NCBI RefSeq assembly: GCF_024436055.1
Contig: NZ_JANFNH010000014.1
Coordinates: forward strand, 1-64,000
Direction of reading: 5' to 3'
Length of the DNA stretch: 64,000 bases
Source: Streptantibioticus rubrisoli
GTDB lineage: Bacteria; Actinomycetota; Actinomycetes; Streptomycetales; Streptomycetaceae
Part shown: positions 17,696 through 26,590 of the stretch, in pieces
How the letters are laid out: each line of letters opens with the position of its first letter
Numbering within the stretch: the stretch's first letter is position 1
Notes under the pieces: generated by a model
The model's input: only the letters and a program-made list of their open reading frames with translations
Databases searched by the model: none
What the model was told of the DNA's origin: nothing
Made by a program: the position numbers and the translations under genes

Positions 17696-18499
17696 GTGAC
17701 CGCACACATCGCAGGACAGGGCGAAGAGGCCGTCTGCCGCCGACTGCCGGGCCGCACCGCCGTCATCACTGGAGCGGGCAGCGGCATCGGCCTGGCCACC
17801 GCCCGCCGTCTCGCCTCCGAAGGAGCCAACGTCGTCTGCGCCGACATCGACGAGACCGCGGGCAAGGCCGCGGCCGACGAGGTCGGCGGCAGCTACGTCC
17901 GTGTCGACGTGACCGACGCCGAGCAGGTGGAGGCGCTCTTCAAGACCGCGTACGACACCTATGGTTCGGTCGACGTCGCGTTCAACAACGCGGGGATCTC
18001 ACCGCCTGACGACGACTCCATCCTGACCACCGGGATCGACGCCTGGCGCCGGGTCCAGGAGGTCAACCTCACCTCCGTCTACCTGTGCTGCAAGGCCGCA
18101 CTGCCGTACATGCAGCGACAGGGCAAGGGCTCGATCATCAACACCGCGAGCTTCGTCGCCGTGATGGGCGCCGCGACCTCGCAGATCTCCTACACCGCTT
18201 CCAAGGGCGGGGTGCTGGCGATGTCCCGGGAACTGGGCGTGCAGTTCGCCCGGGAGGGCATCCGGGTCAACGCGCTGTGCCCCGGCCCGGTCAACACCCC
18301 CCTGTTGCAGGAGCTGTTCGCCAAGGACCCGGAACGGGCCGCGCGCCGTCTGGTCCACATCCCACTGGGCCGGTTCGCCGAGGCCACCGAGATCGCCGCC
18401 GCCGTCGCCTTCCTGGCCAGCGACGACTCCTCGTTCATCACCGGCGCCGAGTTCCTCGTCGACGGCGGCATCGCAGGCGCATACGTCACCCCAGTCTGA
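17696..18499 (+). CDS. SDR-family oxidoreductase
   Basis: A 267-residue classical short-chain dehydrogenase. It has a TGAGSGIG cofactor loop near residue 30, NNAG near 100, a catalytic Ser in NTASFVAVMG, and YTASK (Tyr-x-x-x-Lys), ending FITGAEFLVDGG. Asp after the second strand (CADIDE) favours NAD(H). It starts at GTG 17696, five bases after the dehydrogenase stop, with GGAGG upstream. It completes the amine operon but has no standard step in the Puu pathway. It might act on an alcohol or hydroxy intermediate, for instance of an amino alcohol (speculative). Confidence 0.85.
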   Translation: MTAHIAGQGEEAVCRRLPGRTAVITGAGSGIGLATARRLASEGANVVCADIDETAGKAAADEVGGSYVRVDVTDAEQVEALFKTAYDTYGSVDVAFNNAGISPPDDDSILTTGIDAWRRVQEVNLTSVYLCCKAALPYMQRQGKGSIINTASFVAVMGAATSQISYTASKGGVLAMSRELGVQFAREGIRVNALCPGPVNTPLLQELFAKDPERAARRLVHIPLGRFAEATEIAAAVAFLASDDSSFITGAEFLVDGGIAGAYVTPV

Positions 18500-18584
18500 T
18501 CACAGGAACATCCTGCCTTCGCCACGGTGGGTGGGCACCCTGCCCACCCATGTCAGCCTTCGACATCCAGGGGTCTCGGCCCGT

Positions 18585-18680
18585 CCGTTGGTAGCGCCCT
18601 GGAGTGGTGTCGAAGGCCAGCCGGAAGGCCTCGATGAAGGCGCTCGGCGAGCGGTAGCCGGCCGCCGCGGCGACGACGGT
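18585..18680 (-). pseudogene. AraC-family regulator C-terminal fragment
   Basis: The peptide AAGYRSPSAFIEAFRLAFDT TPGRYQR (split here for length) is the second helix-turn-helix end of an AraC regulator. It has no sensor domain and no first helix-turn-helix, and in frame upstream lies unrelated IS110 sequence. It is a truncated remnant within a longer chimeric open frame (18486-19133). Confidence 0.5.
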
Positions 18681-18728
18681 CGCCCGAGCGGCCCTCGGCG
18701 AGGCTGCCGCGACGGCTGTCCGCGACGG

Positions 18729-18968
18729 TGCGGCAGCGCCGCGGACCTTGCGGGTACGCAACCAGGTTTCCAGGCGGCTGGCGCCCATGCGACGTATTGC
18801 CGCGGGGGTTTGATAGCCAGTCAGCAGTACCAAAGGACCGGCGTCGGTGAGGTCCAGAGTGCCTTCGAGTGCGGGGAAGATACTGCTCAGAGCCCCTCGA
18901 GCCCGCGGAGCGCGCACCCGCATGCGCTCCGCCACCTCCAGCGCAATGAGACGATCACGGAGCTCTGG
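18729..18968 (-). pseudogene. IS110-family transposase fragment
   Basis: The minus strand encodes SSIFPALEGTLDLTDAGPLV, then LLTGYQTPAAIRRMGASRLE and WLRTRKVRG. This is the linker to the C-terminal transposase_20 region of IS110/IS1111 elements. Both the N-terminal DEDD part and the conserved C-terminal Ser region are missing. It is fused in frame to the AraC fragment downstream. Confidence 0.55.
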
Positions 18969-19108
18969 AGGGGCACGGCTGTCCTCCGCTCGGTGTGGCG
19001 TCCGTGTGCGCCGGTGAGAGGCGGCCGGGGACAGGCCGCCGGGCCTGATCCGTGGGGTTGTCTGCTTCGATGAAGGGTCGCCCTTGCCGCCACTTCTAGG
19101 AGCAGATC

Positions 19109-20365
19109 CTGAACACGTCTTTCGCCGAGGCATTGTCGGCCGGCCTGCTGGTGGTGGTGCTGGCCTGCGCGGTGGTGCGCCCGTGGGGCTGGCCGGAGGC
19201 CGTGGTCGCGGTACCGGCTGCCGGGCTGGTGATTGGTACCGGGGCGATTTCGCTGGCTCATGCGGGGGCTGAGGCCGAGCGGCTCGGGCCGGTGATCGGC
19301 TTCCTGGCGGCAGTGCTGGTGCTGGCGCAGCTGTGTGATGACGAGGGCCTGTTCCATGCCTGCGGGGCCTGGATGGCCCGTACGGCGGTGGGTCGTCCGC
19401 GTCGGCTGTTGGTGCAGGTCTTCGCCGTGGCCTCGGTGATTACGGCGGTGCTCAGCCTGGATGCGACCGTGGTGCTGCTCACTCCGGTGGTGTTCGCGAC
19501 CGCTGCCCGGCTCGGTGCCCGTCCGAAGCCGCATCTGTACGCCTGCACGCACCTGTCGAACACTGCGTCGTTGCTGCTGCCGGTCTCCAACCTGACCAAT
19601 CTTCTGGCGTTCGCGGCGAGCGAGCTGAGTTTCACCCGCTTCGCCGCGCTGATGGCGCTGCCGTGGCTGACGGCGATCGGGGTCGAGTACGTGGTGATGC
19701 GCCGGTTCTTCGCCGCCGACCTGGACGCGGGCGCTCAGGCGCCGCCCGGCGAGGTGGCACCGGAGATGCCGCTGTTCGCCGTGGTCACCGTGGCCTGCAC
19801 GCTGGCCGGGTTCGTCCTCACCTCGGCTATGGGGATCAACCCGGCCTGGGCAGCCCTGGCCGGTGCCCTGGCGCTCGCGGCCCGCGCGCTGGCTCAGCGC
19901 CGTACCACCCCGGGCGCGATCGTGCGTGCCGCGGCCTGGCCGTTCCTCGCGTTCGTGCTGGCGCTCGGCATCGTGGTGCGCGCGGTGGTCGACAACGGGC
20001 TCGCCTCCGCGCTCGCGCATCTCGTCCCCTTGGGCTCCGGGCTGCCCGCCCTGCTCGGCATCGCCGCCCTGGCCGCGGTCCTGGCGAACGTCATCAACAA
20101 CCTGCCTGCCACCCTTGTCCTGCTGCCGCTCACCGCTCCGGTCGGATCCGGCCCGGTCCTGGCGGTGCTGCTCGGGGTGAACATCGGCCCCAACCTCACC
20201 TACGCCGGCTCGCTGGCGACCCTGCTGTGGCGGCGCATCGTCCGCGAACACGACACCGACGTCGCGCTGGGCGAGTTCACCCGGCTCGGACTGCTTGTCG
20301 TGCCTGCCGCACTGGCCCTGGCCGTGGTAGCTCTGTGGGGGTCACTGCAACTCGTCGGAGGGTGA
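19109..20365 (+). CDS. ArsB/CitT-type anion permease (SLC13/IT superfamily)
   Basis: About 418 residues with ten or more hydrophobic helices (for example FLAAVLVLAQLCDDEGLF, VITAVLSLDATVVLLTPVVF, NVINNLPATLVLLPL). The duplicated SLDATVVLLTP and NVINNLPATL motifs are those of ArsB/Ni2+-citrate-like permeases. Arsenite is one known substrate, but no arsenic operon genes are nearby, so the substrate is open. Start: the frame continues from a TTG at 19135-region back to a stop at 19097. A CTG at 19109 (reading MNTSFAEALSAG) has AGGAG six bases upstream, while the TTG at 19133 has no ribosome site. I therefore prefer the rare CTG start. A UspA gene follows four bases after its stop. Confidence 0.8.
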   Translation: MNTSFAEALSAGLLVVVLACAVVRPWGWPEAVVAVPAAGLVIGTGAISLAHAGAEAERLGPVIGFLAAVLVLAQLCDDEGLFHACGAWMARTAVGRPRRLLVQVFAVASVITAVLSLDATVVLLTPVVFATAARLGARPKPHLYACTHLSNTASLLLPVSNLTNLLAFAASELSFTRFAALMALPWLTAIGVEYVVMRRFFAADLDAGAQAPPGEVAPEMPLFAVVTVACTLAGFVLTSAMGINPAWAALAGALALAARALAQRRTTPGAIVRAAAWPFLAFVLALGIVVRAVVDNGLASALAHLVPLGSGLPALLGIAALAAVLANVINNLPATLVLLPLTAPVGSGPVLAVLLGVNIGPNLTYAGSLATLLWRRIVREHDTDVALGEFTRLGLLVVPAALALAVVALWGSLQLVGG

Positions 20366-20369
20366 AACG

Positions 20370-20867
20370 GTGGCCGTCATCGTCTGGATCACCGAGGGCA
20401 CCTGGCCTGCCTGCGTTGACGCCGCCCGCACCCACGCCCCGGCGGGTACCGAGATCGTCCTGCTCCACGTCACCGGTCACGAGATTCCTGGGGTCGCACA
20501 CGGCGCGTTCGCCGGCCTGCTGGGACGCGGCCACCCCGAGCGCGACCCCGGCACCCGCCTGGAAGACCTGGCCGCCACCTCCGCCCGGCAACTGCTCGAT
20601 GCCGCCGCAGACCGCCTGGGGCGCACCTGCACCCGCATGGAGCGCACCGGCCGCATCGAACGCGAGGTCGTCACCGCGGCCCAAGGAGCCCAGTTGCTCA
20701 TCCTTGCCCGCGACGGCGACCATACCCACCTCGGACCGCATAGCCTCGGCCCTGCCAGCCGCTTCGTCGTCGACCACGCCCCCTGCCCCGTACTGCTGGT
20801 CTGGCCCGAACCGGCACCCGGCATCGCCACCATCCCACCGCCGCCGCACCCGCCGCACCACCGGTAG
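20370..20867 (+). CDS. Universal-stress-protein (UspA) family protein
   Basis: 165 residues. It begins AVIVWITEGTW and has EIVLLHVTG (strand 2) and the C-terminal GPASRFVVDHAPCPVLLVWP, which matches the UspA ATP-loop end. A Pro/His-rich tail of ~20 residues follows. The canonical G-2x-G-9x-G-S ATP signature is degraded (LGPHSLGPAS), so nucleotide binding is uncertain. The GTG start lies four bases after the permease stop, so the two are translationally coupled. It may regulate or stabilise the transporter under stress (inference). Confidence 0.75.
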   Translation: MAVIVWITEGTWPACVDAARTHAPAGTEIVLLHVTGHEIPGVAHGAFAGLLGRGHPERDPGTRLEDLAATSARQLLDAAADRLGRTCTRMERTGRIEREVVTAAQGAQLLILARDGDHTHLGPHSLGPASRFVVDHAPCPVLLVWPEPAPGIATIPPPPHPPHHR

Positions 20868-20987
20868 AAGTCGCTGCCCACACCACGCCCCACGCCACCG
20901 CCGGCATCCGGGTACGTCCGGGTCCGGCCTGGTCCTCTCAGGCGCCACCTGTGCCCGCCCGGATCCACTTCTAGCGCACGGCGCCGG

Positions 20988-21920
20988 TCAGGAGGTGGGG
21001 GCGTGGACCTGGTCCAGCCCGGCGCGTAGGTCGCGGGCGAGCACAGTGGCGTCGCCGGTCTTCCAGAAGTGCAGGTAGAACAGGCGGGGCTGCTCGTAGA
21101 GCATGTGGTTGTGCAACTCGACGATGGTCATCCCGCGCGACCGCAGTGCCTTGATCACTGGGTTGACCTGATCGGCGGTCATCGCGAAGTCACCGTTGAC
21201 CGCAGCCCGCCCTCCGCCAAGCGGCTGGAACATCAACAGAGTTGACGCCTCCATCAGGTAGGGCAGCGTGATGTGGGCGCGGGTATCGGTGATCGGTTGG
21301 GAGACGGGGACGTGGTACTGCTGTACCCCGTTCACGTTCTCGCCCTTCGTGCCGATGATGCCGTTCAGAGCGTTGGTGTCCAAGGCGATGGCGGGAGGGC
21401 TGCCCGGCTTCTGGTTGAGGGGGATATGGGTGGCGGTCAGGGCGTTGTGCACGGTGTGGGCGATCTGGACGGGGTCGCCGAGTGCCCAGTAGTGCAGCCA
21501 CCACAGGCGCGGGGTCTCGTCCTGGAGGTGCTTGTGCAGGGCGGTGACCTGCGCACCGCCTTGCTGGAGGTGGTCCGCGAAGGTGTTGGCCTCGTCGCTG
21601 GTAAGCGTGGCCTCGCCGATCATCACGGCCTTGCCGGACGGGGTCTGGTGGAAGGACGCTTCGGCGTTCAGCTCCATGCCCGGGTTCTCGGTGACACCGG
21701 CGTTGACCAGGTGCAGGTCGGTGCGGAGCCACTCGGCGGTGTGCACGTCCTGCGCCTCGGTGGTCAGCGGCTGGCCGATGGCTTGCCCGACGGCGTTCCA
21801 GTCGATGCCATGGGCCTGGCCCGAGGCGGTGCCGAGGCTGGGGGCGAGGGTGGTGGCGAAGACCACGGCGCCTGCGGCGACGATCGTGATGCGGCGGCGG
21901 GAGAGCTTTCGGCGGGCCAT
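20988..21920 (-). CDS. Secreted DUF1259 protein (LppY/LpqO family)
   Basis: About 310 residues. The N-terminus (RRKLSRRRITIVAAGAVVFA) is a twin-arginine-like signal with an alanine-rich hydrophobic core. The mature part holds two DUF1259 repeats, each with a conserved Trp/His end (ETPRLWWLHYWALGDPVQIA and EQPRLFYLHFWKTGDATVLA). The function of this actinobacterial family is unknown. The ATG at 21920 has a strong AGGAGG site; an in-frame GTG/ATG-like start further up (21995) is not supported. It is a single gene, with no partner on the same strand immediately next to it. Confidence 0.85.
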   Translation of the reverse strand: MARRKLSRRRITIVAAGAVVFATTLAPSLGTASGQAHGIDWNAVGQAIGQPLTTEAQDVHTAEWLRTDLHLVNAGVTENPGMELNAEASFHQTPSGKAVMIGEATLTSDEANTFADHLQQGGAQVTALHKHLQDETPRLWWLHYWALGDPVQIAHTVHNALTATHIPLNQKPGSPPAIALDTNALNGIIGTKGENVNGVQQYHVPVSQPITDTRAHITLPYLMEASTLLMFQPLGGGRAAVNGDFAMTADQVNPVIKALRSRGMTIVELHNHMLYEQPRLFYLHFWKTGDATVLARDLRAGLDQVHAPTS

Positions 21921-22069
21921 GGGCGGGCCTCCTGGAGCTTTCGGCGGACTGCCGGGATCGGACCGGATGCTCTTCCCCAGCGCACCACGGGCCACCCCGC
22001 TGCGCCAATCGAGCGCCCCTGCCCTAGCGAGCGTTATCCCACAGCTCGTCGAGCGTGATCTGGGAAGCG

Positions 22070-22543
22070 TCAGTCGAGCTCGATGTTGAAGTCCCAGATC
22101 GCCACGGCCTTGCCGTCGTGGCGCCAGGTCAACTGGGCGGCGCCGGAGTGATACGTGTCGACCAGTGTTAGGGCGGCGGGCTTCCCCGGGGCGGCGGTGA
22201 CGGTGTCGGGCCCGTGAGGTGTGCGCGGGACGTTGCGGCCCTGTTCGTCGCGTGAGCTGAAGTCACCCGCGGCGACGGCGATAGGGCCCGTGCTCTGGGT
22301 GAGGGCGATGCTGATCGTCCCCGTTGTGTGATCGGGAACCTTGCTGCCAGCCGACGGAAGGTCCTCGGCAGGGCCGGTCGCCGTTATCACGGTAGTCGCG
22401 CCGGGGAGTTGGGCACGGATCGGCGCGCCCATGGCCATCAGTTGCAGGTGGTGCTCGTCTGCGACGGGAGTGGGCTGCCCGACGGGGTGCGAGGGGATCG
22501 GGACAGCACCGAGGCTGTAGGACTGTGCTTGCGGCGTCCCCGT
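22070..22543 (-). pseudogene. Truncated extracytoplasmic protein of unknown family
   Basis: The last ~120 residues (from MAMGAPIRAQLPGATTVITA to AVAIWDFNIELD) form a plausible beta-rich domain. In frame upstream the reading continues without a start through a Thr/Pro/Ser-rich linker (QSYSLGAVPIPSHPVGQPTP VADEHH) to about 22543. Such linkers normally follow a signal peptide or lipobox, which is missing. Instead, the frame upstream runs into phosphoesterase-derived sequence. I infer that a secreted protein lost its N-terminus at this junction. An ATG at 22438 could still start a short product, but without an export signal. Confidence 0.45.
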
Positions 22544-23131
22544 TGCTGTTCGTCGACGCCGCCTTGGTGGTTGTTCGGGTCACCGGAGAGGTTGCCGACC
22601 TTGCCGGTCGCGTCGTGCGCGTCCGAGCAGTTGTCGGGGCTGATCCACGAGAACCGCGGGGTGGTGGCCTCGTTGAGGTCCTGCGCCAAGCCGGACACGG
22701 CTGCGTGTCCCTTGGCGGCCGCCAGCCCGTCCAGCGGCACGACCCTGGCGCCAGTCCTTGGGGTTGTCGATGATCGGGTGGAACCAGGGCGCCGGGTTGT
22801 GCTTGGGCACGTACTGATCGGCGGCCGTCGCACTGCCGGGGTCGGGGCCTGGGCAAGACCTTCCAGGGCACGGGCTTGTCGTCGAGCTGGTTGAACAGCG
22901 TCTTGATCGAATTGAGGTACACGCACCCGGCGGGGGCGAGTGTCCGGCCGTCGGCGGCCGGGGTGCCTGGGTGACGTTCTTGTACTGCGGACAGTCGTTC
23001 TGGTTGTCCGGTGCCGGGGCCTGGCCGGTGACCAGGCTGATGTAGTTGTTCAGGCTGTAGTGCCCTGTGCCGTAGTACTGACGCAGCAACTGGCCATATC
23101 TGGGCGGCGTCTTCCACGGGTAGGCACTCAA
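22544..23131 (-). pseudogene. Frameshifted phosphoesterase (acid phosphatase/phospholipase C family) fragment
   Basis: Pieces of one phosphoesterase appear in order but in different minus-strand frames: RYGQLLRQYYGTGHYSLNNY and ISLVTGQAPAPDNQNDCPQY near 23100-22970, SIKTLFNQLDDKPVPWKV near 22900, ADQYVPKHNPAPWFHPIIDN near 22800, then VPLDGLAAAKGH and FSWISPDNCSDAHDAT near 22650. At least three frame changes are needed. The family hydrolyses phosphomonoesters or phospholipids outside the cell. The start and the C-terminal third are missing, so it is inactive. Confidence 0.6.
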
Positions 23132-23416
23132 CTTGCCAAATCCGCACGGGATCTCGCAGTGACACCGTCACACCGAAGAACTGTCAACGCGGTCCAAGTC
23201 GGCTCTCCCGTACTGTGGTTCGCCCGCCACCGACCCGTCGAACGCGGCCCTAACGGGCCGGACGGCCGGTGGGTTTTTCCGATATCGCTTCTCGACGCGC
23301 CGCTGTGGGCCACACTGAGGCCGAGGGGTGGGCAGGCTCCCAACCCGCGGTGGTTCGGGGTCTTCTCGTGTGCCGGTGTGCGTCCGGGGAGGGGCGTGCA
23401 CGGACGACCAGGGGGG

Positions 23417-24697
23417 ATGTGCGTGACGCAGTCGTGGTCTGCTCAACGTGCGGGGGAGTCACCAGCCACAGCCGGGCGGCGCGCCCTGCCGGTGGCGGTG
23501 GTGGGGGCCGGGCCGTACGGACTCTCGGTGGCGGCGCATCTGCGCGCAGCCAGGGTGCCGGTGCGCGTCTTCGGCGAGGTGATGGGCAGTTGGCGGCATG
23601 CGATGGCCACCGGGATGTTCCTTAAATCAACGCCGGACGCCACCGACCTGTCCGCGCCGCCACCGAGCGGACGGCTGGCCGACTTCTGCCGCACCCAGGG
23701 CGAGCCGGTCCTCACCGAGCTGACACCCATTCCCTGCACCACGTTCGTGCGGTACGGACAGTGGTTCCAGCAGCGGTACGTCGGGGACGTCGACCCCGCG
23801 CGTGTGACCGCCGTGCACCGGGACGGGCCCACATTCGTCCTGCGCCTCAACAACGGCGAAGACCTCGCCGCATCCGCCGTCGTCGTCGCCTCCGGCCTGA
23901 CCGGACTGGCCCACATACCGGCCGAGTTGACGCCCCTGGCGCCCGACGGCCCTGATCCCGCCGGTCTGCTGTCGCACACCAGCCAGCACCAGGACCTGAC
24001 ACGCTACGCCGGACGACGAGTCGCGGTCGTGGGCGGCGGCCAGTCCGCACTGGAAAGCGCCGCTCTCCTACACGAGGCCGGAGCGCAGGCCACGGTCCTG
24101 GTCCGCGCCGACCGCGTCCGCTGGGGCAGCACGCCGGTACTGGAACGTTCCCTGGCCGACAGGCTGCTTCGACCCGCGGCTCCGCTAGGTCCCGGATGGA
24201 GCCTGCTGGCCATCAGCCGCGCACCCGGTGCGGTGCGCCGACTGCCAACCACCACGCGGCTGTATCTGCTCCGCCGAGCCTTGCGCCCGGCCGGAGGATG
24301 GTGGCTACGCGACCGTGTCGAAGGCGTCGTGCCGGTCCATACCCATCAGCGCATCGCCCACGCGCGGCCGGAGCCGGAAGGCATCCGCCTGCAGCTGGCG
24401 AGTACCGGTACCGGCCCCGCCGAACTGATCGTCGACCACGTGCTGGCGGCCACCGGCTACTGCCTCGACATCGACGCCCTGCCGTTCCTGATCCCCGTGC
24501 GCCAAGCCGTGCGACGGGTGACCGGTAGTGCGGCCCCGCACCTGTCCGCCACCTTCGAATCCACCGTGCCCGGGCTGTACTTCACCGGCTCGCTGGCTGC
24601 TCCCGCCTTCGGCCCGGTGATGCGGTTCGTCGCCGGAACCGGATACGCCGCCACCCGCATCGCCCGCCATGCCGCCCGGTGCGCCCACGCCTGCTGA
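23417..24697 (+). CDS. FAD-dependent oxidoreductase (flavin monooxygenase-like)
   Basis: About 426 residues with two dinucleotide-binding motifs: VAVVGAGPYGLSVAAHL at ~29-45 for FAD and VAVVGGGQSALESAALLHEA at ~200 for NAD(P)H. FLKSTPDATDLSAPP follows the first, as in NAD(P)-binding amino acid/lysine monooxygenase-like proteins. The C-terminus has VPGLYFTGSLAAPAFGP, a typical FAD-contact end. The substrate is unknown. The ATG at 23417 directly follows a GGGGGG run; GTG at 23423 has more usual spacing from it, so the start is uncertain by two codons. It stands alone, with remnants on both sides. Confidence 0.8.
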   Translation: MCVTQSWSAQRAGESPATAGRRALPVAVVGAGPYGLSVAAHLRAARVPVRVFGEVMGSWRHAMATGMFLKSTPDATDLSAPPPSGRLADFCRTQGEPVLTELTPIPCTTFVRYGQWFQQRYVGDVDPARVTAVHRDGPTFVLRLNNGEDLAASAVVVASGLTGLAHIPAELTPLAPDGPDPAGLLSHTSQHQDLTRYAGRRVAVVGGGQSALESAALLHEAGAQATVLVRADRVRWGSTPVLERSLADRLLRPAAPLGPGWSLLAISRAPGAVRRLPTTTRLYLLRRALRPAGGWWLRDRVEGVVPVHTHQRIAHARPEPEGIRLQLASTGTGPAELIVDHVLAATGYCLDIDALPFLIPVRQAVRRVTGSAAPHLSATFESTVPGLYFTGSLAAPAFGPVMRFVAGTGYAATRIARHAARCAHAC

Positions 24698-24743
24698 TGG
24701 GAGTGCCCCCGCCCTGCCCTTGCCGAAACCTCATCCACTCTGC

Positions 24744-25211
24744 TCAGGCAGCATGTTGATACTCGTGGAGGAGGCTGCCGAGCCGGTCGCGCCGTCGTAT
24801 GTCGAGGCGGGTGATCCCTGGATCGGCGATCGGTTGGGGGAGCGGGTGGAGGGGGCGGGCATTGGCGATGCCCTGGTGGGCGCGGTGCCCGTTATAGAAC
24901 GTCTCGAACTCGCGCAGGGCGTGCAGGAGATGGCACCGGTCCCAGATCAATGTCCGGTCCACCAGCTCACGGCGGCAGGTCTGCACCCATCGCTCCATGA
25001 CCGATTTCATTCTCGGTATCCGGACGCCGCTGAGCACCACCTCGATGCCCGCGTCCGTGAGTACCTCGTCGAACAACAGCGGGAACTTCCCGTCGCGGTC
25101 CCGGATCAGAAAGCGGGCCCGGCAGCCGGCGTCCTCGAGGTCGATCACCAGATTCGCCCCACCGGGTCGCGTGTACGTGCTCTGCGATGAGCACTGGCTG
25201 GAGCTGAACAT
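24744..25211 (-). pseudogene. Integrase-core transposase, C-terminal half
   Basis: About 155 residues covering the end of an rve/DDE integrase core: CRARFLIRDRDGKFPLLFDE (with the second Asp region), EVVLSGVRIPRMKSVMERWV (the catalytic Glu is in the MERW helix), ETFYNGHRAHQGI and the LDIRRRDRLGSLLHEY tail. The N-terminal helix-turn-helix half is absent here, but a matching N-terminal half lies at 26591-26991 on the same strand. Confidence 0.7.
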
Positions 25212-25463
25212 CTGTACCTAAAAGAAATGTGGACACTGGCCGCAACCACGGCTCTCGAACTGACCCAGGTGCTGGCCGCAACCGGTGTCCTGACCCCGCC
25301 CGCGCCACCCACCTTCTTCCGTGAACGCCCCACCGCACATCGCAAGATCCCGTCCGATCCGATTGATCGGGCGGGACCTTGGCGATTCCGGGGTCTGCGC
25401 GAGGTGCCGTCGGTCGCGTGATGCGGCGCTCAACACGGCGGCGGAATCCCGTGATTGGCAAGA
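25212..25463. other. No gene recognised between transposase half and terminator
   Basis: This stretch lies between the transposase C-terminal half and the hairpin at 25464-25499. I see short open frames but none with family motifs or a good ribosome site. It is probably remnant or cargo flank of the broken IS. Confidence 0.3.
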
Positions 25464-25499
25464 GCCGCCTCTGACCCTCGAGAACAGGTCAGAGGCGGC
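25464..25499. terminator. Strong hairpin downstream of the lipoprotein gene
   Basis: GCCGCCTCTGACC, ten-base loop, GGTCAGAGGCGGC: a perfect 13-base-pair stem. It lies 40 bases beyond the stop of the minus-strand lipoprotein gene. There is no U-run, as is common for Streptomyces terminators. Confidence 0.7.
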
Positions 25500-25538
25500 C
25501 TTCTGTCGGCTGGCTGGCCGACGGGGGCTGTTCCCGGA

Positions 25539-26210
25539 TTACTTCCAGGTGATGCCCTGGCCCAGTGTGAAGGGCTCGCCCCAGTACTCGGCCGACACGA
25601 CCTTCGTCGAGGCCGACGGCGCGAGCGCCACCGCGCAGCCCTGGGCGACCTTGCCCTTGGTGAAGCCCTGGGGGAGTTCGTCACTCTTGCACTTGTCGAA
25701 GTCGCCGATGATCATGAGGTCCTGGGCCTCGGTGCCGTCCCCCAGATGGCCCTTCATGTGGCCCACGCTGGCGTAGGCCAGGTCGGAGTCGCCCTCGTTG
25801 GTGACCGAGTAGCGGATGTAGTAGGGAACCTTGCCCTTCGCCTGGTCGCCGAGCTTCAGCGAGGCCAGGTCGGACGGATTGCCCTGCTCGATCGAGGTGA
25901 CGGTCAGGGCGATCTTGCCCTTCGTCGACGTGCCGTACGAGAACGGGACGTGAGCCGCCTGCCCCATCTTGAGGGTCTGGCCCGCCTTAGTGTCCGCCCC
26001 GCTCGTGCCGTCCGAGCCGGTGGCAGCGCTGCTCGGCGCGCTCGGGGTGGCCGCGCCCGTGGGTGCGCTCGCGCTGGTGGCCGAGGAGGACGGGGTGGAC
26101 TGGGCCGACGAGTTGTCGGGGCCGCAAGCGGTCGCGGTCAGGGCGAGTGCCCCGACGACCGCGAGCCCGCTCAGTCTCCGGACGGCCTTACCAGTGTTCA
26201 TGGTGTTCAC
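25539..26210 (-). CDS. Lipoprotein with a DUF4352-like extracytoplasmic domain
   Basis: About 223 residues. A lipoprotein signal runs to the lipobox LTATAC (Cys29), followed by a 55-residue Ser/Ala/Thr/Pro linker and a compact beta-type domain (GKIALTVTSIEQGNPSDLAS, YYIRYSVTNEGDSDLAYASV). That pattern resembles DUF4352/telokin-like domains of Streptomyces surface lipoproteins, of unknown function. The GTG at 26210 follows GGGGGAA with eight-base spacing; an ATG three codons on is possible. The gene sits between the two halves of one transposase family (24744-25211 and 26591-26991), so it may have arrived as, or into, an IS. Confidence 0.8.
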   Translation of the reverse strand: MNTMNTGKAVRRLSGLAVVGALALTATACGPDNSSAQSTPSSSATSASAPTGAATPSAPSSAATGSDGTSGADTKAGQTLKMGQAAHVPFSYGTSTKGKIALTVTSIEQGNPSDLASLKLGDQAKGKVPYYIRYSVTNEGDSDLAYASVGHMKGHLGDGTEAQDLMIIGDFDKCKSDELPQGFTKGKVAQGCAVALAPSASTKVVSAEYWGEPFTLGQGITWK

Positions 26211-26400
26211 GGTGATTCCCCCGTTGTTGCGGTTCGTTGAATTGCCGGGCAACCGTACAGCGAGTTGACAGTGCGACGAACCGCGCCAAAAGTGGATCCT
26301 CGACGCTCTTCGCTTCTCTTTGTGGCGCAGGTCACCAGGCTGTGAGTCCGGGTGTGACCGAGGCGTGTGCCTTCAAGGACATGTTTGTGACACATCAACC

Positions 26401-26590
26401 TGGTGGCGCGCAGGGCGAGCCGCGGTCGGTCAGCTTCGTCAGCTTCCCACGCAGCGGTTCCAGTTGGCCCCGCACTCCGTTGGCAAGGCCCAGCGCCTCG
26501 CTGATCTGCCGGGTTGTTACCGGGCCCGCAGCCTGCCGCACGGCGGCGAGGACGCGCTGGTACTTCGGCGGCAACGCCTGTGCCGTTGGG
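26401..26590 (-). pseudogene. Helix-turn-helix fragment of unknown mobile-element protein
   Basis: The minus strand reads PPKYQRVLAAVRQAAGPVTT, then RQISEALGLANGVRGQLEPL and RGKLTKLTDRGSPC, a winged-helix segment often found in front of Streptomyces IS transposases. It has no start and stops shortly after. It directly abuts the integrase N-terminal fragment. Confidence 0.4.

Noticed and set aside
22940-24697. 585-codon reading for the FAD oxidoreductase
   Set aside because: The first ~159 codons overlap the phosphoesterase remnant and lack protein character; the flavin-binding motif follows the ATG at 23417.
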